Assembly (NCBI RefSeq): GCF_012641515.1 | Contig: NZ_JABAHY010000007.1 | Location: 1-64,000, forward strand | Origin: Nesterenkonia sedimenti | GTDB taxonomy: Bacteria; Actinomycetota; Actinomycetes; Actinomycetales; Micrococcaceae | Direction of reading: 5' to 3' | DNA length: 64,000 nt | Part shown: in pieces, positions 1 to 9,794 of the stretch | Numbering within the stretch: the stretch's first letter is position 1 | How the letters are laid out: every line of letters starts with the position of its first letter | Program-made: the position numbers and the translations under genes | Notes under the pieces: model-generated | The model's input: the letters and a program-made list of their open reading frames with translations, nothing else | Told to the model about the DNA's origin: nothing | The model's database searches: none

Positions 1-606
1 ATCATCCAATAAGGGCGCGAGCCCCTTGACTCGACACACCTCCACGCTCAACCGCGAATGGCCGGATTGATATCCCAACTCCCAGGCTGCCTGCAGGACA
101 TCTCGCAGGATCCCGTGCCCATCCTGGTAACGAACCATGAACTGCTGGGTCCGGCCGTGTTTGGGGATCTTTCTGGCCACCCAGGTCACCAGAGTGACCG
201 CGAGAATATAGAAGATCACAGTCAGGGTCGCGATCAGCGGCATGCCCGCACCACATGCCATCCCCACAGCCGCAGTGACCCAGATGGAGCCGGCAGTGGT
301 GAGCCCGGAGACGATGTTCTGCCGGACGAAGATCACCCCGGCGCCGATGAAGCCGATACCCGAGACGATCTGAGCCGCGATACGAGAAGGATCCAGGACG
401 ACGTCGTCGCCGAGCAGATGGGCGAAGCCATAGGCCGAGACCAGGGTGAACAGAGCAGAGCCAAGGCCCACCAGAATATGAGTTCTGGCCCCGGCAGATT
501 TCTGCCGCAGCTCCCGCTCCAGACCGATCACCGCTGAGAGCACAAAAGCGCAGCCCAGCAGCAGGGCCTCGGTGCCCAAGGAGTCCGGAATCAGCTCAAG
601 CTCCAT
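1..606 (-). CDS. MgtC/SapB family membrane protein (partial, 3' end outside window)
   Basis: The gene runs off the left edge; 202 codons are visible from an ATG complementary to 604-606. The protein starts MELELIPDSLG and has several hydrophobic helices. It carries the family signatures GLERELRQKSAGARTH near residue 28, then GIGFIGAGVI and GLTTAGSIWVTAAVGMACG. These identify the MgtC/SapB/YhiD inner-membrane family. Family members are linked to Mg2+ limitation and, in pathogens, to control of ATP synthase; the role in this organism is unknown. After the last helix the start of the cytoplasmic C-terminal region is visible. It is divergent from ileS, and the space between them holds the ileS leader. 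The membrane identity is secure; the function is only by family. Confidence 0.85.
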   Translation of the reverse strand, partial: MELELIPDSLGTEALLLGCAFVLSAVIGLERELRQKSAGARTHILVGLGSALFTLVSAYGFAHLLGDDVVLDPSRIAAQIVSGIGFIGAGVIFVRQNIVSGLTTAGSIWVTAAVGMACGAGMPLIATLTVIFYILAVTLVTWVARKIPKHGRTQQFMVRYQDGHGILRDVLQAAWELGYQSGHSRLSVEVCRVKGLAPLLDD

Positions 607-705
607 AATCCGAGACTACGCACCCTCTGGTAGCTTCAGCTAGGTACCGGAGCCAGAAAACCCAGTTCACACGTTTTCTGTGGATTGATGAGTCTCGCGT
701 AGAAT

Positions 706-965
706 AACGCCCATCAGCGTTGAACCGGCCATCACCGGTGAGCTTCCGGAAGAACGGGAAAGGCGGCGTCAGCCGCTGTTCCTCAGTAGAACCGGACGGG
801 TAAGCCCGTTACAGCAGTCATGAAGAGGTGCCAGACCTTCGGTTACGTAGACCGAATCGCTGGCATAAGCAAGGTGGTACCGCGCTTACAAACGGAGGGT
901 TGAAATCCCTCGGTGGATGAGCGTCCTTGTGGTAAGTGACCCATAACCGGCCCGTACCATCAGGA
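706..965 (+). promoter_or_regulatory. T-box riboswitch of ileS (tRNA-Ile sensing, translational type)
   Basis: The leader holds the invariant T-box sequence TGGTACCGCG at 875-884, which pairs with the free acceptor end of uncharged tRNA. Upstream, GAACCGGCCATCACCGG around 722-737 forms a very short Stem I whose loop carries an ATC isoleucine specifier codon at 731-733. This is the ultrashort Stem I arrangement known from actinobacterial ileS leaders, where the switch exposes or hides the ribosome binding site rather than ending transcription. No U-tract terminator is seen before ileS, which fits. A stem GAGGG/CCCTC lies at 895-911 before the start codon. A possible -10 box TAGAAT is at 700-705. 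Confidence 0.9.
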
Positions 966-973
966 TTGCCTTC

Positions 974-3900
974 ATGACTGACAACACCGCTGACGTCTAC
1001 CCGCGCGCGACCTCTGCCAAAGAGCGCCAGGTCCCCACCTCCGTGCGATTCCCGGAGATCGAAGAGCGGATCCTGAAGTATTGGGAAGCCGACGGAACCT
1101 TCAAGGCCTCGGTAGACAACCGTCCCGACACCGAAGAGTTCGTCTTCTACGACGGCCCACCCTTCGCCAATGGTCTGCCCCACTACGGTCACCTGTTGAC
1201 CGGCTATGTGAAGGACCTCGTGCCCCGCTACCAGACCATGCGCGGAAAGAAGGTCGAGCGCCGCTTCGGCTGGGACACCCACGGCCTGCCCGCCGAACTC
1301 TCCGCGATGAAAGACCTCGGCATGACCGATAAGGCCGAGATCGAGTCCATGGGCATCGAGCACTTCAACGACGCTTGCCGCAATAACGTCCTGAAGTTCA
1401 CCAAGGAATGGGAGGCCTACGTCAACCGGCAGGCCCGCTGGGTGGACTTCGAAAACGACTATAAGACCCTGAACGTCGAGTTCATGGAATCGGTCATCTG
1501 GGCGTTCAAACAGCTCTACGACAAGGGTCTGACCTACCAGGGCTTCCGGGTGCTGCCCTACTGCTGGAAGGACGAGACCCCACTGTCCAACCACGAACTG
1601 CGGATGGACGACGAGGTCTACAAGGAACGCCAGGATCCCTCGGTCACCGTGACCTTCCCCATCACCGGCGGCGGACACCTCGGTGACCAGCTCGAAGGCG
1701 TGAACCTCCTGGCCTGGACCACCACCCCCTGGACCCTGCCCACCAACTTCTCGGTGGCAGTCGGCCCCGAGGTGGAATACGCCGTCGTCCAGGCCCCCGA
1801 GGATGGGCCTCTGCCCGGTAAGCACATGTTGGCTGCCGAACTGGTCGGTAACTACGCCAAGGAACTGGGCTTCGAGGACCACGACGACGTCCCCGCAGCA
1901 GAGAGCGCGCGGGCTGCCATCATCGGCCGGTACCTCGGCAAGGACCTCGCCCAGCTCGAGTACGAGCCGCTGTGGCACTACTACGCCGATGCCGAATCCT
2001 GGGGCACCCAGAACGCATGGCGGGTCCTCGTCGAGGACTATGTGACCACCACCGACGGAACCGGCCTGGTTCACCAGGCAAGCGCCTATGGTGAAGAGGA
2101 CCAGAGGTCCTCAGAGGAGGCCGGGATCCCGGTGATCCTCTCGGTCAACGCCGCCGCCGAATTCCTGCCGATGTTCGCCGAACCCACCCCCAAGGGCGAC
2201 AGCCCCCTGGCGGCAATCGCCGGCAAGCAGGTCTTCGAGGCCAACCGCGAGATCATCAACGTGCTCAAGGCAGACGGGCGCCTGGTGCGTGAACAGTCCT
2301 ATGCCCACTCTTACCCGCACTGCTGGCGCTGCCGGACACCGCTGATCTACAAGGCCGTGACCTCCTGGTACGTGGCCGTCACCGAGTTCAAAGACCGGAT
2401 GCTGGCCATCAATAACGAGATCAACTGGATCCCGGAGAACGTCAAACACGGCCAGTTCGGCAAATGGCTGGAGAACGCCCGCGACTGGTCCATCTCCCGA
2501 AACCGGTACTGGGGCAGCCCCATCCCGGTCTGGGTATCCGATAACCCCGAATACCCCCGGATGGAGGTCTACGGCTCACTGGAGGAACTCAAAGAGGCCT
2601 TCGGTGACTACCCGCGCAACGCCGCAGGAGAGCCGGATCTGCACCGGCCCTGGATCGACCAGCTGACCCGGCCCAACCCCGATGACCCCACCGGCCAGTC
2701 CACGATGCGACGGGTCGAAGACGTCCTCGATGTCTGGTTCGACTCCGGCTCCATGCCGTTTGCCCAGGTGCACTACCCCTTCGAGAACGCCGACTGGTTC
2801 GAAGGCCACAACCCGGCCGACTTCATCGTGGAGTACATCGGCCAGACCCGCGGCTGGTTCTACACCATGCACATTCTGGCCACCGCCCTGTTTGACCGGC
2901 CGGCCTTCTCCAATGTGATCAGCCACGGCATCGTGCTGGGCTCCGACGGGCAGAAGATGTCCAAATCCCTGCAGAACTATCCGGATGTCAACGAGGTCTT
3001 CGACCGCGACGGCTCCGATGCCATGCGCTGGTTCCTGATGAGCTCACCGATCCTGCGCGGGGGCAACCTCGTCGTCACCGAGGAGGGCATCCGCGAAGGT
3101 GTCCGTCAGGTGTTGCTGCCGATGTGGAATGCCTGGCACTTCTTCGCCCTCTACGCCAACACCGCCAATAAGGGTGCCGGATACCAGGCCAAGGCAGTCA
3201 ACGACGACGACGATCGCCTCACCCCCCTGGATCACTACATTCTGGCCGCCACCGGCGACCTCGTCCGCGAGGCCACTGAGGCACTGGACGAGTTTGATGT
3301 CTCCTCGGCCTGTGAGGCCCTGCGTCGCTATGCCGAAACCCTGACCAACTGGTACATCCGTCGGTCCCGTCAGCGGTTCTACGATGAGGACTTCACCGCC
3401 TATGATGTCCTCTACACCGCTCTGGAGACCTTCACCCGGGTCGCAGCTCCGCTGCTGCCCCTGGTCAGTGAAGAGATCTGGCGCGGACTCACCGGCGGGC
3501 GCAGCGTCCACCTGGCCGACTGGCCTGACCCGGAGTCCTATGTCAAGGACGAACGCGCGGTGGAACTGATGGATCTGACCCGCAGCATCACTTCCGCAGG
3601 CTCAGCCCTGCGCAAGCAGGCCAAGCGCAGGGTCCGCCAGCCGCTGGCCACACTCACTGTGGCTGTGCCCGGTGCTGAGGCCCTGCGCGGGACCTATGAG
3701 CAGATCATCGCCGATGAGCTGAATATCAAAGAAGTCGAGCTGAAGGACACTGCCGAGGTCTCCGCTGAGGAATACGGCATCGGCCAGCAGCTGGTGGTCA
3801 ACGCCCGGGTGGCCGGCCCCCGTCTGGGCAAGGACGTCCAGCAGGCCATCAAGGGTGCTAAATCCGGTGACTGGAGTGTAGGGGCCGATGGCGCCGTCGT

Positions 3901-4285
3901 CGCCGGTGGTTTGGCGCTCACAGAGGGGGAGTACACCCTGACCACCACTGTCTCCGATGAACAGGGAGATAAGGCAGTCACCGTGCTGGAGTCAGCGGGA
4001 GGCTTCCTGGTGCTGGATACCGAACTGACTGATGAATTGGTCGCTGAGGGCACCGCCCGAGACGTGATCCGCACTATCCAGGCCGCCCGAAAGGACGCTG
4101 ACCTGGAGGTCTCCGACCGGATCCGCGCCACCCTGACCGCCGCCCCCGGGGTGGTGGCCGCAGTGGAGGCCCATGCGGAACTGGTGAAGACCGAAACCCT
4201 GACCCTGGATCTGAACTTGGTGGCCGGTGAAGGCACCGAGGAGACCCGCGCAAGCGTGGAAGTGGTGGAGACCCAAAATGGCTGA
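974..4285 (+). CDS. ileS: isoleucyl-tRNA synthetase (eukaryotic-like class)
   Basis: Cytoplasmic class I aminoacyl-tRNA synthetase that charges tRNA-Ile with isoleucine; 1103 residues. The HIGH-type motif is [12 protein letters not shown] near residue 65, the editing (CP1) domain lies at about 190-420, and the KMSKS loop is [13 protein letters not shown] near 660. The tRNA anticodon-binding helical domain follows. The length and the missing C-terminal zinc finger of the E. coli type match the long, eukaryotic-like IleS class that is usually less sensitive to mupirocin; that resistance is inferred from class only. The ATG at 974 follows an AGGA. Expression should be controlled by the T-box just upstream. 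The last eight bases overlap folC, so the two are translationally coupled. Confidence 0.97.
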   Translation: MTDNTADVYPRATSAKERQVPTSVRFPEIEERILKYWEADGTFKASVDNRPDTEEFVFYDGPPFANGLPHYGHLLTGYVKDLVPRYQTMRGKKVERRFGWDTHGLPAELSAMKDLGMTDKAEIESMGIEHFNDACRNNVLKFTKEWEAYVNRQARWVDFENDYKTLNVEFMESVIWAFKQLYDKGLTYQGFRVLPYCWKDETPLSNHELRMDDEVYKERQDPSVTVTFPITGGGHLGDQLEGVNLLAWTTTPWTLPTNFSVAVGPEVEYAVVQAPEDGPLPGKHMLAAELVGNYAKELGFEDHDDVPAAESARAAIIGRYLGKDLAQLEYEPLWHYYADAESWGTQNAWRVLVEDYVTTTDGTGLVHQASAYGEEDQRSSEEAGIPVILSVNAAAEFLPMFAEPTPKGDSPLAAIAGKQVFEANREIINVLKADGRLVREQSYAHSYPHCWRCRTPLIYKAVTSWYVAVTEFKDRMLAINNEINWIPENVKHGQFGKWLENARDWSISRNRYWGSPIPVWVSDNPEYPRMEVYGSLEELKEAFGDYPRNAAGEPDLHRPWIDQLTRPNPDDPTGQSTMRRVEDVLDVWFDSGSMPFAQVHYPFENADWFEGHNPADFIVEYIGQTRGWFYTMHILATALFDRPAFSNVISHGIVLGSDGQKMSKSLQNYPDVNEVFDRDGSDAMRWFLMSSPILRGGNLVVTEEGIREGVRQVLLPMWNAWHFFALYANTANKGAGYQAKAVNDDDDRLTPLDHYILAATGDLVREATEALDEFDVSSACEALRRYAETLTNWYIRRSRQRFYDEDFTAYDVLYTALETFTRVAAPLLPLVSEEIWRGLTGGRSVHLADWPDPESYVKDERAVELMDLTRSITSAGSALRKQAKRRVRQPLATLTVAVPGAEALRGTYEQIIADELNIKEVELKDTAEVSAEEYGIGQQLVVNARVAGPRLGKDVQQAIKGAKSGDWSVGADGAVVAGGLALTEGEYTLTTTVSDEQGDKAVTVLESAGGFLVLDTELTDELVAEGTARDVIRTIQAARKDADLEVSDRIRATLTAAPGVVAAVEAHAELVKTETLTLDLNLVAGEGTEETRASVEVVETQNG

Positions 4286-5663
4286 TGAATACTCTGTGGC
4301 CAGCATCTACGCTGAGCTGCTCTCCCGTGCCCCGGAGAACGATATGCGCCCGCGCATCGAACCGATGCAGCTGGCCATGGAAGTCCTGGGCCAGCCGCAG
4401 AAATCAGCCCCGGTCATCCATATCGGCGGCACCAACGGCAAGACCTCCATCGCCCGGATGGTCGAGGCCGGACTGCTGGCCCATGACCTGCGGGTGGGAC
4501 GCTACAGCTCACCGCATATGGGATCGGTCACCGAGCGGATCAGCATTGACGGTCAGCCGGTGTCAGATGAGACCTTCGTACGCATCTGGGACGAGATCCG
4601 CCCACCGATCAGCCTGGTCGACCAGCAGCTGGAGGCCCGCGGAGAACAGCCGCTGACCCTCTTTGAACTGCTGACCGTGCTGGCCTTCGCGGTCTTCGCC
4701 GATGAACCCGTGGATGTGATCGTCCTGGAGGTGGGCCTCGGCGGTTCCTGGGATGCCACCAATGTCGCCGAAGGCAGTGTCCAGGTCATCGCCCCGATCA
4801 GCCTCGATCACACCGATATGCTCGGCGAGACCGAGGAGGAGATCGCTGAGGAGAAGGCCGGGATCATCAAACCCGGAGGCTTCCTCATCTCCGCTGCCCA
4901 ACAGCGCGATGTCGCCGATGTGCTGCTCGAAGCCGCCCAGCGAGCCGGAGTGCCCTTCCGGTTCGAAGGGGTGGAATTCGGCGTGGCAGACCGACTGCCC
5001 GGCGTGGGCGGTCAGCAGCTGACCATCCAGGGCATCGCCGGACGCTACCCTGATCTGCTGCTGCCTCTGCTGGGTGCCCACCAGGCGGAGAACTTCGCGC
5101 TGGCGATCGCCGCTCTGGAAGCCTTCATCGGGGGAGGAGAGCAGGAGCTCAATATCGAGCACCTTCGCACCGCCTGCGAGCACATCACCTCCCCAGGACG
5201 GTTGGAGACCCTGCGCAGCTCACCTGCCGTCGTCGTCGACGCTGCCCATAACCCCGCAGGCATTGAGGCCAGCGCCCTGGCGCTGCGGGAGAGCTTCGGA
5301 TTCACCAAACTGGTCCTGGTGGTGGGCATCCTCGCGGAGAAGGACGCCGCGACAATGCTGAAGACACTTTTCGACCAGTACAGCGGACTGGCCAGCGAAA
5401 TCTGCTTCACCGAATCCACCTCCCCGCGGGCTATCCCGGCTGCAGATCTGGCAGAGATGGCACTGGATGCTGGCTTCCGCGAGGAGGACATCCACACCAC
5501 CGGCCGGCTGGATGAGGCCGTGGCCTGGTCAGTGGAGCGCATTGACGAGGAGGAAGCCAGTGAGACCGGTGGAATCCTGATCACCGGTTCCATCACTCTG
5601 GTAGGGGAGGCCCGCGCCCTGTTCGGCATTTCCGGCACCGGTATCCCGGAAGGAGAGGTGTGA
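4278..5663 (+). CDS. folC: folylpolyglutamate synthase / dihydrofolate synthase
   Basis: Mur-ligase-family enzyme that adds glutamate to dihydropteroate or tetrahydrofolate in an ATP-dependent reaction; 461 residues. The P-loop is [10 protein letters not shown] near residue 52, followed by [13 protein letters not shown] (folate/ATP binding), [11 protein letters not shown] and the C-terminal domain with VDAAHNPAG. The ATG at 4278 is chosen over upstream in-frame starts because a GGTGGAG Shine-Dalgarno precedes it and it overlaps the end of ileS by 8 bp. The stop overlaps the start of the next gene (TGATG). Its place between ileS and ndk is common in actinobacteria. Confidence 0.95.
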   Translation: MADEYSVASIYAELLSRAPENDMRPRIEPMQLAMEVLGQPQKSAPVIHIGGTNGKTSIARMVEAGLLAHDLRVGRYSSPHMGSVTERISIDGQPVSDETFVRIWDEIRPPISLVDQQLEARGEQPLTLFELLTVLAFAVFADEPVDVIVLEVGLGGSWDATNVAEGSVQVIAPISLDHTDMLGETEEEIAEEKAGIIKPGGFLISAAQQRDVADVLLEAAQRAGVPFRFEGVEFGVADRLPGVGGQQLTIQGIAGRYPDLLLPLLGAHQAENFALAIAALEAFIGGGEQELNIEHLRTACEHITSPGRLETLRSSPAVVVDAAHNPAGIEASALALRESFGFTKLVLVVGILAEKDAATMLKTLFDQYSGLASEICFTESTSPRAIPAADLAEMALDAGFREEDIHTTGRLDEAVAWSVERIDEEEASETGGILITGSITLVGEARALFGISGTGIPEGEV

Positions 5664-6139
5664 TGGCCAAGAAGCCACGTCAGACACGGTCTCAGCGCGA
5701 ATGGGACCCCGATCAGCCCAAGCCTCCGCGCTCGGTCAAAGCCCTCTTCGCATCCAGTGTGCTCTGTCTGGAAGGCGCACTGATGTTCTTCTTCGGACTG
5801 GCCGCATGGGGGCTGAATCAGAACGAATGGTTCGCCTGGTGGATCTTCGGCGGAGCCTGTGTGCTCGCCGTAGTCTGTGTGATGACCTGCGCGGTGCTGC
5901 ACAAGCCATGGGGCTACGCTGCCGGCTGGGCGCTGCAGGGTGTGATCATCGCCAGCTTCGTCGCAGGGGCCATGGTCACCGCCGAAGGACTTGTGATGAC
6001 TATGGCCGTCCTGCCGGGGATGGCCTTCGCCGCCTGCTGGTGGTACGCCGTGGACAAAGGCGCCCAGCTGGACGTCGAAAAGATGGAAAGATACAGACTG
6101 GAACAACGACTTAACGACAATGAGGAGACTGACTCATGA
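5663..6139 (+). CDS. DUF4233 family membrane protein
   Basis: 158-residue protein with a basic N-terminus ([13 protein letters not shown]), then about four hydrophobic segments between residues 30 and 130, ending in a charged tail. Actinobacterial DUF4233 proteins have this size, topology and position, directly after folC and before ndk. No function is established. The ATG overlaps the folC stop as TGATG; a GTG one codon earlier is also possible. The 3' end overlaps ndk by four bases (ATGA), so it is part of the ileS operon. Its role cannot be read from the sequence. Confidence 0.8.
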   Translation: MAKKPRQTRSQREWDPDQPKPPRSVKALFASSVLCLEGALMFFFGLAAWGLNQNEWFAWWIFGGACVLAVVCVMTCAVLHKPWGYAAGWALQGVIIASFVAGAMVTAEGLVMTMAVLPGMAFAACWWYAVDKGAQLDVEKMERYRLEQRLNDNEETDS

Positions 6140-6549
6140 GCGAACGCACCCTGGTGCTGATCAAACCTGACGGTGTAGCCCGTGGGCTCACCGGCGAAAT
6201 CCTGCGCCGCATCGAGGCCAAGGGATACGTGATCGCCGAGCTGAAGAAGACCACTGCCACCGCCGAGCAGCTGGCCGCCCACTACGCCGAGCATGAGGGC
6301 AAACCCTTCTACCAGCCCCTGGTGGACTTCATGCTCTCCGGGCCCATTGTGGCCGCCGTCGCCGAAGGCGAGGGTGTAATCCCCGGATTCCGTTCCCTGG
6401 CCGGACAGACCGATCCCACCACCGCAGCACCCGGCACCATCCGTGGTGACCTCGGCCGGGACTGGGGCGAGAAGGTCCAGAAGAACCTCGTCCACGGCTC
6501 GGACTCCATCGAATCCGCAGAACGCGAGATCGGCATCTGGTTCAACTGA
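6136..6549 (+). CDS. ndk: nucleoside diphosphate kinase
   Basis: Transfers the gamma phosphate of NTPs to NDPs through a phosphohistidine; 137 residues, the full family length. It begins with the typical ERTLVLIKPDGVARGLTG and has the active-site stretch NLVHGSDSIESAEREI with the phospho-accepting His at about residue 120. PGTIRGD of the nucleotide-binding head is also present. It overlaps the upstream DUF4233 gene by ATGA. The next gene begins one base after its stop, so the operon probably continues into the surface-polymer cluster. Confidence 0.97.
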   Translation: MSERTLVLIKPDGVARGLTGEILRRIEAKGYVIAELKKTTATAEQLAAHYAEHEGKPFYQPLVDFMLSGPIVAAVAEGEGVIPGFRSLAGQTDPTTAAPGTIRGDLGRDWGEKVQKNLVHGSDSIESAEREIGIWFN

Positions 6550-6550
6550 C

Positions 6551-7660
6551 GTGAACGACGCTGCACGCCCGGTCGGCCAGTTCATCACCGAACAGGTCCT
6601 TCCCCAGTGGGAGGACCTCAATGCGTACCGCTCTGTATATACGCACAATCAAGCGATGAACGTCATGCTGAACCGCCACGGCATTCGAACCCACCAGTTT
6701 GGGGGGTCACGAGTAGCTTTTCTTTACAACGGTAGCGTGGTCGGCGGCAGACAAGTTCGGCTGACGACGTTAATCAGCGACCAGGCGGCTGAGGCCACGG
6801 CCTCAAAGACATTGAGTCGCGCATATTGGTCTAGTGCTGGCCTGCCAGTGATAGAGACCCACCGTTTTGCCCAGGGTGAAGATGCTCAGGCTTCAAAGTT
6901 GATTTGCAAGGGCAGGTCCTGGGTCGTGAAGTTGGACTCAGCACGCTACGGCCGTGGTGTCAGCCTTCCTGTGGTTTCCAAAGAAGAGTTCACCCACGCG
7001 TGGCAGAAAGCTCGAGCGAACCTTCCGCAGGATGGCAGGGTTAGTCAGGAACTGCTTTTGGAGAAGTTCTATGACGGAATAAACCTTCGGTTCTTCGTGA
7101 TTGCAGGGCAGGCGTGGGCTGCACTACTCAGGACGCCTTTGTTCGTCCTCGGTGATGGTCACAAGACTGTGCATCAATTACTGGAGGAGAGTTTCGAACA
7201 CCGCCGCCGGCACGTAGCGCTGCGCCGAGCACTGCCGGAAATCAACGAGCGACTTCTTTCGCCTCGTGCGCCACGGTTGACCGATATTCCGCAGAAGGGC
7301 GATCTACATATCCTCAACGAGGTGACGAATATGCCTAGGGGAAGTTTGCCACTGGACGTGACAAGAGAAGTTAGCGAGGACCTGAAAGCTCTGGCAGAGC
7401 AGGCAGCTGCGGCGATCCCCGGGCTGGGAATGACCTGTATCGATCTCCTGACCACCAGATTGGACAGTGCCACTGATGCGGTACTGCTGGACGCAGACTG
7501 CCGCGCGAGCATGGGGCCCCATCGGTACCCGGCCTTCGGCCGTGGACGTCGACTGGCCTCGGTGGTGGCCCGGCAGACCCGCCTGCGCGCAGAGTACTGG
7601 GACAAGCCCATCCGTCCGGCCCAAGTCAGGTCTGACGACGACAACGAAGACGACGACTGA
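6551..7660 (+). CDS. ATP-grasp protein, cyanophycin-synthetase-like
   Basis: 369-residue protein starting at GTG one base after ndk. From about residue 90 it matches ATP-grasp ligases of the cyanophycin synthetase type: WVVKLDSARYGRGVSLPV (the lysine and glycine-rich loop), RFFVIAGQAWAALLR, then VLGDGHKTVHQLLEE, which corresponds to the GDG-x-TV-x-L-IEE segment of that group, and IPGLGMTCIDLLT. The usual metal-binding E-x-N is replaced by D-A-D in LLDADCRASMGPH, so catalysis may be altered. Such enzymes join a carboxylate to an amine via acyl phosphate. The tail is acidic (DDDNEDDD). It may belong with the export genes downstream, but a 117-bp gap separates them. Its substrate is unknown. Confidence 0.7.
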   Translation: MNDAARPVGQFITEQVLPQWEDLNAYRSVYTHNQAMNVMLNRHGIRTHQFGGSRVAFLYNGSVVGGRQVRLTTLISDQAAEATASKTLSRAYWSSAGLPVIETHRFAQGEDAQASKLICKGRSWVVKLDSARYGRGVSLPVVSKEEFTHAWQKARANLPQDGRVSQELLLEKFYDGINLRFFVIAGQAWAALLRTPLFVLGDGHKTVHQLLEESFEHRRRHVALRRALPEINERLLSPRAPRLTDIPQKGDLHILNEVTNMPRGSLPLDVTREVSEDLKALAEQAAAAIPGLGMTCIDLLTTRLDSATDAVLLDADCRASMGPHRYPAFGRGRRLASVVARQTRLRAEYWDKPIRPAQVRSDDDNEDDD

Positions 7661-7777
7661 TCTGCATACACCCCCGCTCGGCTTCCACGGCTGCTGAGCA
7701 GCCGCTGATAGACTTGGCCGCGCTCTGCCGCCTGGATAAACAACCGGCGCGCATTTCACCTCGGGAGGACTTGAGAC

Positions 7778-8710
7778 ATGGCAGCACCTGCCGCTGAACG
7801 GCACGATGGATTCCAACTGGGAACCCAGCGTGTAGTCCAGATGGATGGTCGCCGGCTGGTCCGAGTAGGGGCCCGGCCAACCTTCTTCCAGTACATCCGC
7901 GACCTCTGGAGATTCCGCCACTTCCTCTGGTACGACTCCCAGTCTCGGGTGTCGTCCCAGAACAACCTGGACTCCATGGGTCGCGTTTGGATGGTAGTCA
8001 ACCCACTGCTGCAGGCAGCCATCTACCTCACCCTGTTCGGCATCATCCTGGAGACTAGCCGTGGTGTGGTGAACTTCATCGGCTACCTCATCATTGGGGT
8101 ACTGACTTTCCGATTTATTACCGGAGCAGTTACCAGCGCCTCCAACTCCATTGCAGGGAATCAAAGGGTGGTCCAGTCCTTTAACTTCCCGCGTGCTGCC
8201 TTACCAATTTCTGCGGCAGTACGTGAACTATTCGCCACAGTCCCCGTCTTTGTGGTCATGGCGATCCTCGTGCTGGTTATCGGCGACTTCCACATCCCCG
8301 GAGCCATCAGCACGGACGTCAGCCTGAGCTGGCACTGGCTGCTGTTCTTCCCCGTCATCGCCCTGGCGCTGATGGTGATGACCGGACTGGGGCTAATCCT
8401 TGCCCGCATGGTCAATGCGCATAATGACGTTAAACACCTAGTCAGCATCGGCACTCGTATCTGGTTCTACACTTCGGCAGTGATCTTCTCGGTGGACCGT
8501 TTTGCTGAGGCTGGGGCAGATTGGGTTACCCCGATCATGCACCACAACCCAGCCTTCTGCGTGCTGGACATCATCCGCGATGCTTGGCTTTATGACGGCT
8601 GGGGCGAGCCCTATCGCTGGATTGTGCTGGCCGCCTGGGGCGTGGGAGCCATGCTCTTCGGCCTGTGGTTCTTCTGGCGTGGTGAAGAGACCTACGGCAG
8701 GGAGCGCTGA
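7778..8710 (+). CDS. ABC-2 type polysaccharide/teichoic-acid export permease
   Basis: 310-residue inner-membrane protein with six hydrophobic segments between about residues 70 and 300. The cytosolic N-terminus leads into WRFRHFLWYDSQSRV, a pattern seen in Wzm/TagG permeases. It would form the channel that moves a lipid-linked polymer across the membrane, with the ATPase encoded next. A GGGAGG Shine-Dalgarno precedes the ATG. It lies 9 bp before the ATPase gene, so the pair is an operon. The exported polymer cannot be told from the sequence: TagG and Wzm are close relatives. Confidence 0.85.
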   Translation: MAAPAAERHDGFQLGTQRVVQMDGRRLVRVGARPTFFQYIRDLWRFRHFLWYDSQSRVSSQNNLDSMGRVWMVVNPLLQAAIYLTLFGIILETSRGVVNFIGYLIIGVLTFRFITGAVTSASNSIAGNQRVVQSFNFPRAALPISAAVRELFATVPVFVVMAILVLVIGDFHIPGAISTDVSLSWHWLLFFPVIALALMVMTGLGLILARMVNAHNDVKHLVSIGTRIWFYTSAVIFSVDRFAEAGADWVTPIMHHNPAFCVLDIIRDAWLYDGWGEPYRWIVLAAWGVGAMLFGLWFFWRGEETYGRER

Positions 8711-8719
8711 GATCTAAAT

Positions 8720-9775
8720 ATGAGCACTCCAACTTCCAACTACACCCCACGCCGGGCTAATTGGCTGGCCACCTCGAACAGCGGTGTCGAGGAGAACCTC
8801 GATCTCGATCCTGAACTGCTTGATGAGTCTGGTTACGGTTTCGAGGAGATCGAAGAGATTCACTGGGACGACGCTCCCTTTACACACTCCGCCCCTGTGG
8901 TCGAACCCGTGGACCAGAATAAAGTGTCTGTGGTGGTGGACTATGCGTCCAAGATCTACCGCGTTCGCTCCGGTAATGAGCACTTCAAGTCTAAGAAACG
9001 CATCCGCAAACAAGTTCAGCGGGTGCTGGGCTCTGGGTGGGCAGAAATCCCAGCCCTGGAAGAAGTCAGCTTTGTGGTCAATCGTGGGGAGACGGTGGGC
9101 GTCATCGGCACCAACGGCTCCGGTAAGTCCACACTCATGAAATTGCTGACCGGTAAGGTGCGGCCTACCACCGGAGAGGTCTACGCCACTTCTACGCCGA
9201 TAATGCTGGGTGTCAACGCCGCCCTTGTCAAAGAGATCTCCGGCCGGGAGAACATCAAACTGGGCTGTCTGGCCATGGGGCTCTCACCCAAACAGGCCGC
9301 CGAGAAATACGACATGATTGTCGAACTCTCCGGTCTCGACGAGGACGCACTGAACATGCCCCTGAAAGCCTACTCCTCGGGTATGGCAGCCCGCCTGCAG
9401 TTCGCGATTGCCACCAGCGTGGACCCGGATATCCTGCTCATCGACGAAGCCCTGAATACCGGTGACGCCCAGTTCCGGGCCCGCACCAAGAAGCGCCTGG
9501 ACCAAGTCCGCAGCCAAGCAGGCTGTGTCTTCCTGGTCTCGCACTCCCTAGGCACTATCAAACAGATGTGCACCCGAGTCATCTGGATCGAACAGGGCCG
9601 AATGCTCGCCGACGGCGACCCCGAATGGGTCTGCGCCCAATATGAGGAGTACACAGATCACAAATCCAATGGCCGGATGCGTTCAGCCCAGATCGTCTAT
9701 GACCGGACGCTGCTGAAACTGGCCCCGGTCCAGGTGGAGTTCTCCGAGGGCACCCGCCCCACTCGGGCCGGCTGA
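8720..9775 (+). CDS. ABC transporter ATPase for polysaccharide/teichoic acid export
   Basis: 351-residue ATPase, partner of the permease just upstream. The Walker A motif is GTNGSGKSTLMKLL near residue 131, the signature is YSSGMAARL, and Walker B is PDILLIDEALNTGD with the H-loop in SHSLGTIKQM. The spacing and the VGVIGTNGSGKST context match Wzt/TagH. The first 70 residues are an acidic extension not typical of the family and possibly disordered. The C-terminal extension after residue 310 is too short to be a Wzt carbohydrate-binding domain, so chain-end recognition of the O-antigen kind is unlikely. It probably energises export of a wall polymer. Confidence 0.88.
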   Translation: MSTPTSNYTPRRANWLATSNSGVEENLDLDPELLDESGYGFEEIEEIHWDDAPFTHSAPVVEPVDQNKVSVVVDYASKIYRVRSGNEHFKSKKRIRKQVQRVLGSGWAEIPALEEVSFVVNRGETVGVIGTNGSGKSTLMKLLTGKVRPTTGEVYATSTPIMLGVNAALVKEISGRENIKLGCLAMGLSPKQAAEKYDMIVELSGLDEDALNMPLKAYSSGMAARLQFAIATSVDPDILLIDEALNTGDAQFRARTKKRLDQVRSQAGCVFLVSHSLGTIKQMCTRVIWIEQGRMLADGDPEWVCAQYEEYTDHKSNGRMRSAQIVYDRTLLKLAPVQVEFSEGTRPTRAG

Positions 9776-9794
9776 CAGCGATAGAGTTGCGCTG

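Noticed and set aside
818-2074. Long reverse-strand open frame (418 codons) opposite ileS
   Set aside because: It lies fully inside ileS; G+C-rich third positions keep the opposite frame open. Composition is Gly/Val/His-rich with no motif.
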